Below, in pieces: positions 1-5,392 of a stretch of 5,392 nucleotides of DNA (position 1 is its first letter; each line of letters begins with the position of its first letter). The position numbers and the translations under genes are program-made. The stretch lies in contig VBOF01000153.1 of assembly GCA_005877855.1 (NCBI GenBank), forward strand, positions 1 to 5,392. The letters are read 5' to 3'. The DNA comes from Nitrospirota bacterium (GTDB lineage: Bacteria; Nitrospirota; Nitrospiria; Nitrospirales; NS-4). The notes under the pieces were generated by a model. That model made no database searches. It was not told where the DNA came from and worked only from the letters and a program-made list of their open reading frames with translations.

Positions 1-272
1 AAGGGGAGGACTTCGAGAAGCGCGTGCTCCAAGGCGGGACCGATCAGGAGATCCTTGCCTGGGTCAAGGCGCATGCCCGTCCTCTCACGGACGAGGATGT
101 TCGCCAGTGGAATGAGCGGATCCTGATCGGCGGTCCTAAGGACGAGGCCGCGCGCCAGCGCTTTCAGGCGCGGCGTGCCGAAATCGCCGCCAAGCGTGGC
201 GTTCCTGTCGAACAGCTCCCCCGTACCGCCACGTGGGTGGACAACATCGAACTGGATGAAGAGCGGATGTAG
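1..272 (+). CDS. DUF5069 domain protein, C-terminal part (5' end outside window)
   Basis: The reading frame is open from the left edge (first full codon at 3) to a TAG at 270-272, giving 89 residues of a soluble, charged protein. The C-terminal stretch, with ARRAEIAAKRG, then VPVEQLP, then TATWVDNIELDEERM, is what I recognise as the end of the DUF5069 family, whose members are usually about 140-150 residues. Roughly the first 50-60 residues should therefore lie outside the window. A GTG at 24 could serve as a start, but the frame and family-like sequence (GEDFEKR) continue upstream of it, so it is probably an internal valine. No signal peptide, membrane segment or cysteine cluster is visible. 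The function of DUF5069 proteins is unknown to me. The gene converges on the hyf operon with a 36-nt gap, so it is a separate transcription unit and need not be functionally linked. Confidence 0.8.
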   Translation, partial: GEDFEKRVLQGGTDQEILAWVKAHARPLTDEDVRQWNERILIGGPKDEAARQRFQARRAEIAAKRGVPVEQLPRTATWVDNIELDEERM

Positions 273-308
273 ATTGGAAGGATTGCTCAGTTGCCTACCT
301 GCTGTGGG
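273..308. other. Short convergent intergenic gap
   Basis: These 36 nt separate the stop codon of the plus-strand DUF5069 gene from the stop codon of the minus-strand hyfI. I see no convincing GC-rich stem followed by a T-run on either strand, so no intrinsic terminator can be called. Termination of the two converging transcripts may be Rho-dependent or may occur inside the opposing gene. Confidence 0.6.
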
Positions 309-818
309 TCAGTCGCGCTGTCCCTGCAGGCGCTGCAGAACCTGTAGGATCTCGGCCGGTCGCGGGGGACAGCCAGGAACCTTCACATCCACCGGCACGT
401 GGCGTTCCACCGGACCAGTAACGCCGTAACTGCCCTTGAACATCCCACAGTCACAGGCGCAGTCACCGAGCGCGATGACCAGCTTCGGATCGGGCGTCGT
501 GCGGTAGGCTTCCTTGAGCGCCTTTTCCATGTTGACCGTAACCGGGCCCGTCACCACCAGTGCGTCGGCGTGCCGGGGGGACGCGGCGATGTGAACTCCG
601 AATCGCTCCGCGTCGTAGATCGGGTTCATGAGCGCGTTCATCTCCATCTCGCAGGCATTGCAGGAGCCTGTGTCCACTTCTCGGATAGTCAGCGACCGGC
701 GAAAGGGGCGCGCCTTTTGGCCGGCCGTTGGCGACGCACCGGCCTCGCTTTCCGGCGACTCTGGGTAACGTCCCGTGACGATCCCGGTTTTCAGGCTTTT
801 TCTCAAGATGCGAAACAT
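309..818 (-). CDS. hyfI: Hydrogenase-4-type small subunit, NuoB/HycG-like [4Fe-4S] protein
   Basis: This 169-residue soluble subunit belongs to the NuoB / HycG / HyfI family. In this family it carries the 4Fe-4S cluster next to the active site of the large subunit, on the cytoplasmic side of the membrane complex. Cluster motifs are visible: GSCNACEME (C53, C56), GDCACDCG (C120, with extra C122 and C124) and VPGCPPRP (C150). The segment AERFGVHIAASPRHADALVV is also typical of the family. The N-terminal 50 residues are basic and lack cysteines; MFRILRKSLKTGIVTGRYPE resembles the leader of HyfH/HycF ferredoxin subunits. The protein is shorter than E. coli HycG (about 255 aa) because it stops soon after the PGCPP motif. 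The ATG at 818 is preceded by a strong GGAGG with a 7-nt spacer. It is the last gene of the operon, 12 nt after hyfG, with no HyfH gene between. In databases such proteins are often named NADH-quinone oxidoreductase subunit B. Confidence 0.9.
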   Translation of the reverse strand: MFRILRKSLKTGIVTGRYPESPESEAGASPTAGQKARPFRRSLTIREVDTGSCNACEMEMNALMNPIYDAERFGVHIAASPRHADALVVTGPVTVNMEKALKEAYRTTPDPKLVIALGDCACDCGMFKGSYGVTGPVERHVPVDVKVPGCPPRPAEILQVLQRLQGQRD

Positions 819-824
819 CGTCGG

Positions 825-832
825 TCCTCCCT
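825..832 (-). promoter_or_regulatory. Strong Shine-Dalgarno of hyfI overlapping the hyfG stop
   Basis: On the minus strand the sequence AGGGAGGA lies 7 nt before the hyfI ATG at 818. Its first two bases belong to the TAG stop codon of hyfG (833-831). A ribosome terminating on hyfG therefore sits on the hyfI binding site, which supports coupled synthesis of the two electron-transfer subunits. This site fixes the hyfI start. Confidence 0.75.
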
Positions 833-2426
833 ACAGGTCGTTCCCCGCGTATGAGAGATTGAAGCTTTTGTTTATCAGCGGGAAATCCGGAATGATGTTC
901 CCCAAGACCGCGTACTGGATGGCCGGCCAGTTCACGAACGACGGGTCCCGAACCTTGCACCGGTGGATTGCACCGTCCTCTCCCGCCATGACGAAGTATA
1001 GGATCTCCCCTCTCCAGCCTTCTACCGCCGAAAGTGCCCACTCACCAGGGGCCGGCGCACGGGTCGGTGGGGCCATGATGGGGCCGTGTGGAATCCGCGC
1101 GCGAACTTCCCTGATGAGCCGGATGGACTCATGAATCTCGTCCATACGTACGCGCATTCTGGCCCGCACATCGCCATACCGATAGAGGGCCACCTTGACC
1201 TGGAGTTCGTCGTACGCGGCGAAGGGATGGTCTCTGCGCACGTCCCGATTGATATTAGACGCCCGCCCGACCACGCCCATGACGCCATGGTCGATGGCGG
1301 TGCGTTCGTTGAGGAACCCGGTCGTCTCCAACCGGTCGGTGAGGGACGCATTGGCGAAGATGATCTCTTCCAGTTCGGTGAAATCCTTCTCAAGCCGATC
1401 GAGCTCAGCGACGACCTCGTCGAAGCGGGATGCCTCAAGATCGACGTCGACCCCACCCACACAGTTCACGCCCCGGAGGAATCGGGAGCCAGTGAGGCGG
1501 TCGTTGAGCTGCATGATCTGTTCTTTCATGCGGCTGCCATGCGCATGGGCGAGCGTATACGCGGTGTCGTTGCAGATGGCCCCGACATCACCCAGGTGGT
1601 TGTGGAGCCGCTCCAGTTCCAGGAACAGACTGCGCAGATACCGGGCCCGACGGGGAACTTCCAGGCCCAGAAGGGTTTCGACTGCTTGGCAGTACGCCAG
1701 GCTGTGGCCGACGGTCGTGTCCCCCGAGACCCGCTCGGTCAGGGGAACCGCTGTCGTCAGCGTGTGGTTCTCGAAGAGCTTCTCCACTCCTCGGTGCTTC
1801 CAAAAATGGCGCACTTCGAGCTGCATGATCGGCTCGCCGGCGACCGAGAACCGGAAGTGTCCCGGCTCGATGATTCCGGCATGGATGGGCCCCACGGGAA
1901 CCTCAAACACTCCTTCGCCCTCGATGTGGCGGAACGCGTACTGCCCTTGCTGTCGTCCTAGCACGGTGTTCCAGGGAAATTCCTTCTTCAGCGGATGTGT
2001 TCCTTTCGGCCAGTGCTCATGTCTGACCAGACGGCGCAAGTCAGGATGCCCTTCTGCGATCAGACCGAACATATCTCGGATCTCGCGCTCGTACCATTGC
2101 GCGGCATGGATATGAGGCGTGATGGAGGGAAACAGCCGATCCTCATCCAACAGGTCCGCTGCCAGCAGCAACCACTCTCGTGGATCCGCTAGAGTGAACA
2201 GGTAACAGAGCTCGTATCGCTTTTCGTGGGGACGATGATCGACAGCCCACAGTAGCGATAGCGTCCCTTGTAGCTCGGGATGAGTGTGGACGTAATGGGC
2301 AACAAGTGGCACGTCGGCTTTCCCCACCCGTACAAGTGGAATCCCATGAAGGATAGCAACGTCCACGATGGTCTTTCCGAATGCTGCACGCAGCTTCTCG
2401 ACGGGAGTCGTCACGTCGGACATCAT
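831..2426 (-). CDS. hyfG: Hydrogenase-4-like large subunit (NuoC-NuoD fusion) lacking all four NiFe cysteines
   Basis: The protein has 531 residues. Residues about 1-155 are a NuoC / 30-kDa domain with the hallmark AAQWYEREIRDMFG (108-121) and GHPDLRR. Residues about 165-531 are a NuoD / 49-kDa / [NiFe] large-subunit domain with GPIHAGIIEPGHFRF (179-193), HRGVEKLFE, and DPSFVNWPA near the end. The fused layout is that of HycE/HyfG. In true group 4 hydrogenases the NiFe centre is held by ERVCGIC and a C-terminal DPCxxC. Here the same places read ERVSGDT (231-237) and SFNLSYAGNDL (521-531), so no cysteine ligand remains, and the protein ends where the mature, protease-cut enzyme would end. I infer an Ehr-type (hydrogenase-related) subunit, probably unable to react with H2. 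The start at 2426 overlaps the hyfF stop as ATGA; a second ATG follows at 2423. The Shine-Dalgarno is weak, so initiation probably depends on coupling. The frame stays open further upstream only as a shadow of hyfF. Confidence 0.93.
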   Translation of the reverse strand: MMSDVTTPVEKLRAAFGKTIVDVAILHGIPLVRVGKADVPLVAHYVHTHPELQGTLSLLWAVDHRPHEKRYELCYLFTLADPREWLLLAADLLDEDRLFPSITPHIHAAQWYEREIRDMFGLIAEGHPDLRRLVRHEHWPKGTHPLKKEFPWNTVLGRQQGQYAFRHIEGEGVFEVPVGPIHAGIIEPGHFRFSVAGEPIMQLEVRHFWKHRGVEKLFENHTLTTAVPLTERVSGDTTVGHSLAYCQAVETLLGLEVPRRARYLRSLFLELERLHNHLGDVGAICNDTAYTLAHAHGSRMKEQIMQLNDRLTGSRFLRGVNCVGGVDVDLEASRFDEVVAELDRLEKDFTELEEIIFANASLTDRLETTGFLNERTAIDHGVMGVVGRASNINRDVRRDHPFAAYDELQVKVALYRYGDVRARMRVRMDEIHESIRLIREVRARIPHGPIMAPPTRAPAPGEWALSAVEGWRGEILYFVMAGEDGAIHRCKVRDPSFVNWPAIQYAVLGNIIPDFPLINKSFNLSYAGNDL

Positions 2427-3904
2427 GGCAGCACCATTTGCGGACCAAAGAGGCGAGTAATGGCCTCCAACAGACTGGCCAAGTCCGATGGTACCTGGAG
2501 CCCGATCGCGCTCAGGGCCGCCACATTGATCACGATCGCAGCAGACAGGAGCACACGAGTTCGGGCGCCTACCGCCCGACCTGCTTCTGTCGGTTCGCCC
2601 AGCGCCATCCGGAATACGTGATACAGGAGAGTGGCGAACGCAAGCGTAAGCAGCGACAGAAACAGGTAGGCCACCACGGGCCGTGCCGAATAGGCTCCGA
2701 TGGTGATCAGCACCTCGCTCGCGAACAGTCCAAATGGTGGCATGCCAGCCAGCGCCACGCCGGCTATCACAATGGCCGAACCCGCGAGCGGCATCTGCCG
2801 AACAAGCCCAGTCACCCGGTCGAGCATTTTGTGCTCGTGTCGCAGCAGGACCCACCCTGCCCCGTAAAAGGCGGTCGACTTGGCGAGCGCGTGATTCAGC
2901 AGGTGCCACGCCCCGGCGAACACGCCAGGCCCCCCGATGCCAAACCCAATCAAGGCGATCCCGATATGCTCAATGCTCGAATAGGCGAACAGACGCTTGT
3001 AGTCCCGCTGCACCAACAGGAGCACGGCCGCGATGGCCACTGAGAGCAGCCCCAGCCCGATCATGAGGTTCCCGGTGAACGCCGCCCCGACCGTCCGGTC
3101 CACAACCGCCTTGAACCGCAGAATGGCATAGACAGCCACCGTGAGCATATTCGCCGACAGCATCGCGCTCACCGGGGTTGGCGCCTCGGTATGCGCGTCA
3201 GGCAGCCAGGAATGCATCGGGGCCACGCCGGCCTTCGTCCCGTACCCGATCAGCACGAATACAAAGGCGACTTTGATCGCCGTCGGGTCGAGGGATCCCG
3301 CGATCCGGTACAGTTCAGACCAGCGAAGCGCGTCACTCGTCACACCCAGCACATGCTCAGACGTGTAATACAGGATGATCGTTCCGAATAACGCCAGCGC
3401 GATGCCCACCGAACCCAGGATCATGAACTTCCACCCCGCCTCCAGCGCCGCCTTATTACGCTCGAAGGCGATCAGTAAGGCTGCCACAAGAGTTGAGCCC
3501 TCGATCGCGATCCACATGAGGGCGACATCCCCGACGTTGACCGCGATGAGCATGGCGGCCAGAAAGAGATCGAACAGATAAAAGAACTGACGGAACCGTC
3601 TGAGTGAGATAAGCCCGCGATCGAATTGTTCGTCCAGATAGCCCAGCGCGAACAGGGTCCCGGTCGTCCCGACCACGGCAAGCACGAGATCCAGCCAGGC
3701 GCTCAGCGCATCGGTGTACAGCAGCAGACCGACTGTCGCGGGTTCGCCCGTCCCGACTTCCATCACCACATGGGCACCCGCAGCCAGCAAGATCACGGCC
3801 TGCCCGTACTGCAGCGCCACTACAACACGACGATCGTGTATCAAGAGGGTTCCCAGACCTGCCAGGATGGGCGCAATGACCAGCAGCACGAGCGTCCACA
3901 TCAT
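2423..3904 (-). CDS. hyfF: Hydrogenase-4 subunit F, NuoL/M/N-like antiporter-type proton channel
   Basis: This 493-residue, very hydrophobic protein has about 14 predicted membrane segments, the usual size and layout for HyfF and the NuoL/NuoM/NuoN/MrpD family. These subunits move protons (or Na+) across the membrane, driven by redox chemistry in the soluble arm. The family signature KAGVAPMHSWLPDAHTEAPT (224-243) is intact. Charged in-membrane residues expected for ion transfer are present: E135 in MWIAIEGSTL, K224, K303 in RDYKRLFAYSSIEHIG, H334 and H338 with K342 in HLLNHALAKST, and E397 in PPFGLFASEVL. The start is ATGATG at 3904/3901. AAGGA lies 11 nt before the first ATG and AGGTAGG lies 5 nt before the second, so either may be used. 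The gene follows hyfE by 7 nt and overlaps hyfG by 4 nt. HyfB and HyfD belong to the same superfamily, but the position and length fit HyfF best. Confidence 0.93.
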   Translation of the reverse strand: MMWTLVLLVIAPILAGLGTLLIHDRRVVVALQYGQAVILLAAGAHVVMEVGTGEPATVGLLLYTDALSAWLDLVLAVVGTTGTLFALGYLDEQFDRGLISLRRFRQFFYLFDLFLAAMLIAVNVGDVALMWIAIEGSTLVAALLIAFERNKAALEAGWKFMILGSVGIALALFGTIILYYTSEHVLGVTSDALRWSELYRIAGSLDPTAIKVAFVFVLIGYGTKAGVAPMHSWLPDAHTEAPTPVSAMLSANMLTVAVYAILRFKAVVDRTVGAAFTGNLMIGLGLLSVAIAAVLLLVQRDYKRLFAYSSIEHIGIALIGFGIGGPGVFAGAWHLLNHALAKSTAFYGAGWVLLRHEHKMLDRVTGLVRQMPLAGSAIVIAGVALAGMPPFGLFASEVLITIGAYSARPVVAYLFLSLLTLAFATLLYHVFRMALGEPTEAGRAVGARTRVLLSAAIVINVAALSAIGLQVPSDLASLLEAITRLFGPQMVLP

Positions 3905-3911
3905 GGCCTAC

Positions 3912-4580
3912 CTAGTCCTTCAGCACCGTCAGCTTGCTCGTATCCACGCTGTCGAACGCATCCTGGATCCGGTGGGTGTAGATTCCGATGATCAGGACTG
4001 CCACGAGCACGTCGAAGAAGATTCCCAACTCCACGATCAGCGGCATGCCATAGGCAGCCACCGTGGCGGCCAGAAAAAGTCCGTTCTCCATCACAAGAAA
4101 GCCGATCACTTGGGTGACTGCCTTCTTGCGGGCGATCATGGTGAAAAAGCCTATCATCACGATGGCCAGCGCAATCGACAGGGAATCCCGCGTCAACAAA
4201 AATCCCAGGGGAATGATAGGCTGTGTGATGAAGAAGGCCAGGATGACCAGGGCACCGCAGATCAGCAGCCCGGCAGGGATATTGACGTTCATCACCAGTT
4301 CTCGTGTGACATTCAGCCGCTCGATCACCTTCTTGAGAATCCGGGGAATCACGATGACCTTGATCGCCACGGTGAGGGCTGCCGCGACGTAAATATGGTG
4401 AATGCCCGTCAGGAATGCCACTAAGGCAGCCGTGGCGGCCAGGAATGCGGATTGGAGCGCGAACACATCCACGCAGGCAGAGAGCCGCCGCTGGGCCACG
4501 ATGGCAAAGCAGGTCACGAGGAGGAGGGCGGCGCACAGGTCCACCATCTGGGATCCGATATCAGGCCGGACCATTCCCAT
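3912..4580 (-). CDS. hyfE: Hydrogenase-4 subunit E, membrane protein with NuoK-like C-terminal half
   Basis: From the ATG at 4580 the protein has 222 residues, close to E. coli HyfE (about 216), with roughly seven or eight membrane segments. The conserved HyfE core VIGFLVMENGLFL (158-170) and the ending SVDTSKLTVLKD line up with the E. coli pattern (GYCLMENG... DVNNLTALKG, recalled from memory). The C-terminal half resembles NuoK: E165 in the MENG motif and D190 in ELGIFFDVLVAVL are candidates for the paired acidic residues on the NuoK proton path (inference). The role is to link the NuoH-like anchor to the antiporter-like subunits in the membrane. Three ATGs compete: 4586 (overlaps the hyfC stop as ATGA), 4580 (GAGG 8 nt upstream) and 4574 (GAGG 6 nt upstream). 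I chose 4580, but the difference is only two residues either way. The frame is open further upstream only as a shadow of hyfC. M. tuberculosis calls the equivalent gene hycP. Confidence 0.88.
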   Translation of the reverse strand: MGMVRPDIGSQMVDLCAALLLVTCFAIVAQRRLSACVDVFALQSAFLAATAALVAFLTGIHHIYVAAALTVAIKVIVIPRILKKVIERLNVTRELVMNVNIPAGLLICGALVILAFFITQPIIPLGFLLTRDSLSIALAIVMIGFFTMIARKKAVTQVIGFLVMENGLFLAATVAAYGMPLIVELGIFFDVLVAVLIIGIYTHRIQDAFDSVDTSKLTVLKD

Positions 4581-4592
4581 CCTCATCCCCTC
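4581..4592 (-). promoter_or_regulatory. Purine-rich ribosome-binding region at the hyfC-hyfE junction
   Basis: The minus strand reads GAGGGGATGAGG immediately before ATGGGAATG. It contains two overlapping candidate Shine-Dalgarno cores (GAGG at 4592-4589 and GAGG at 4584-4581), the hyfC stop codon (TGA 4585-4583) and an overlapping ATG at 4586. This makes hyfE initiation efficient and tied to hyfC termination, but leaves the exact start ambiguous among 4586, 4580 and 4574. Confidence 0.55.
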
Positions 4593-5392
4593 AAGGTATA
4601 GAAGAAGACCAGCGCCAAGAGGGACAGAATGAAGGCGACGCCCAGCAGGTCCGTCACGCGGAAGAGCCGCAGCTTGGCAAACATGGACTCGATCACGCCC
4701 ACGAGCACCGCAAGTCCGGACACCTTGATGAGCCAGACTGTGAGTCCGAGAGCCATCCAGGTCGGATCCGGCTCTGTTGCGATTCCCCAGGGAGCGAAGA
4801 CATTGCTGAGCAGCGTGAGGAAAAGAAGCAGCTTCAGCGCAGAGGCCCATTCGATCAGGGCCAGGTAGCGGCCCGAATACTCAAGCACCATGGCCTCGTG
4901 GATCATCGTCAGTTCCAGGTGCGTCGCGGGATTATCGACTGGGACGCGTCCGGTCTCGGCCAGGGTGACGATGAACAGGGCTGCGAGCGCCATGAGGTGC
5001 GGAGGTGGATCGGTCACGATGCCCTCCAGCAAGGCCGTCTTGTGGACGATCGTGCTCAGGTTAGTGGATCCGGCGGTCAGACCGACCGCGAAGATGGACA
5101 GAATCATCGCCGGTTCGGTGAGGGACGCCACGATCGCCTCGCGGCTGCTCCCCATGCCGCCGAATGCGGATCCGGCATCCAGGCCGGCGAGGATCAGGAA
5201 AAACGTCCCGAGCGCCAGCAAGTAGACCACTGTGATGATATCGCCCGCGAAACTGAGCGGGACCTTCGACACAAACAGTGGCACGAGCAGATTGGCCGCC
5301 AGCGTTGAGGCGAACAAGATGTAGGGCGTCGCCGTGAAGATCCACGAGGCGTTCGAGGACACCACCACATCTTTTTGAAATAGCTTGAGCAG
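4583..5392 (-). CDS. hyfC: Hydrogenase-4 subunit C, NuoH/HycD-like membrane anchor (N-terminus outside window)
   Basis: The frame is open from the right window edge to a TGA at 4585-4583, giving 269 residues; family members have about 310-320, so some 40-50 N-terminal residues, including the first membrane helix, are missing. Seven membrane segments are visible, consistent with the eight of NuoH. The first visible residues, LLKLFQKDVVVSSNASWIF, are the conserved start of the loop after helix 1, which shows that the GTG codons at 5368 and below are internal and not starts. Other hallmarks are GSSREAIVASLTEP (81-94) and the acidic loop ETGRVPVDNPATHLE (146-160) followed by HEAMVLEYSGRYLALIEW (165-182), the counterpart of NuoH ETNRAPFDLPEAE...EYSG. 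In complex I this loop region joins the active-site chamber to the membrane proton path. The gene is followed directly by hyfE, so hyfD is absent from its E. coli position. Confidence 0.92.
   Translation of the reverse strand: MLKLFQKDVVVSSNASWIFTATPYILFASTLAANLLVPLFVSKVPLSFAGDIITVVYLLALGTFFLILAGLDAGSAFGGMGSSREAIVASLTEPAMILSIFAVGLTAGSTNLSTIVHKTALLEGIVTDPPPHLMALAALFIVTLAETGRVPVDNPATHLELTMIHEAMVLEYSGRYLALIEWASALKLLLFLTLLSNVFAPWGIATEPDPTWMALGLTVWLIKVSGLAVLVGVIESMFAKLRLFRVTDLLGVAFILSLLALVFFYTLRG

Noticed and set aside
322..342. Short direct repeat of CTGCAG-type sequence near the end of hyfI
   Set aside because: It encodes the repeated Leu-Gln of LQRLQGQ in the final codons and shows no longer repeat structure or stem-loop with a T-run.
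1086..1961. Long plus-strand open frame (291 codons) opposite hyfG
   Set aside because: It is antisense to the conserved NuoD-like domain, has no family motif or convincing ribosome-binding site, and is best read as a by-product of codon bias.
2427..2909. In-frame open extension that would add 161 residues to the N-terminus of HyfG
   Set aside because: It lies wholly inside hyfF in another frame, its sequence is Arg/Gly/Ala-rich with no family similarity, and the NuoC-like domain begins right after the ATG at 2426.
3714..4424. Plus-strand open frame (236 codons) spanning the hyfF-hyfE junction
   Set aside because: The product is a His/Gln/Asp-rich low-complexity sequence antisense to two conserved membrane protein genes; no support as a gene.
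4587..4850. In-frame open extension that would add about 90 residues to HyfE
   Set aside because: It overlaps hyfC in another frame and has no HyfE-like features; starting near 4580 gives the family's normal length.
4415..5308. Long plus-strand open frame (297 codons) opposite hyfC and hyfE
   Set aside because: Its product is rich in Gln, His, Arg and Gly with no recognisable domain; GC-rich genes commonly leave such antisense open frames, and the minus-strand genes are unambiguous.
309..5392. Reading the operon as a functional hydrogenase-4 / formate hydrogenlyase
   Set aside because: The NiFe ligands are missing from HyfG and no HyfH or maturation protease is present in the window; gene names are kept only to show homology.
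309..5392. Reading the operon as ordinary respiratory complex I (nuo)
   Set aside because: NuoC and NuoD are fused, a HyfE-type subunit is present, and the gene order is C-E-F-G-I of hyf, without nuoE/F/G/I/J.

Overview
The window is GC-rich and almost entirely coding. It holds the 3' half of one operon on the minus strand, plus the tail of an unrelated gene on the plus strand. The operon encodes a membrane complex of the hydrogenase-4 / formate hydrogenlyase / complex I superfamily. Read 5' to 3' on the minus strand, the genes are hyfC (cut by the right window edge), hyfE, hyfF, hyfG and hyfI. Adjacent genes are separated by at most 12 nt, and hyfF and hyfG overlap as ATGA, so they are very probably co-transcribed and translationally coupled.

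Layout: 1-272 (+) is the C-terminal part of a DUF5069 protein; 273-308 is a short convergent gap; 309-818 (-) hyfI, iron-sulfur subunit; 831-2426 (-) hyfG, fused NuoC/NuoD-like catalytic-type subunit; 2423-3904 (-) hyfF, antiporter-like proton channel subunit; 3912-4580 (-) hyfE, small membrane subunit with a NuoK-like C-terminal half; 4583-5392 (-) hyfC, NuoH-like membrane anchor. Any hyfA or hyfB would lie beyond the right edge.

The main point is that this does not look like a working [NiFe] hydrogenase. All four cysteines that hold the NiFe centre in HycE/HyfG-type large subunits are replaced (S234 and T237 at the first site, S525 and G528 at the second). The protein also stops exactly where a maturation protease would normally cut. 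Yet the proximal 4Fe-4S ligands of HyfI and the charged proton-path residues of HyfF are kept. This matches the 'energy-converting hydrogenase-related' (Ehr) complexes: complex I relatives with unknown electron donor and acceptor. The tyrosine used for quinone in complex I is also absent at the aligned position, so the nature of the active site is open. There is no room for a HyfH/HycF-type polyferredoxin between hyfG and hyfI, nor for a HycI-type protease downstream.

Organism: the high GC, the Ehr-type operon and a DUF5069 neighbour suggest an environmental bacterium, for example Nitrospirota or NC10-like. This is only an inference; the sequence carries no rRNA or other strong taxonomic marker.
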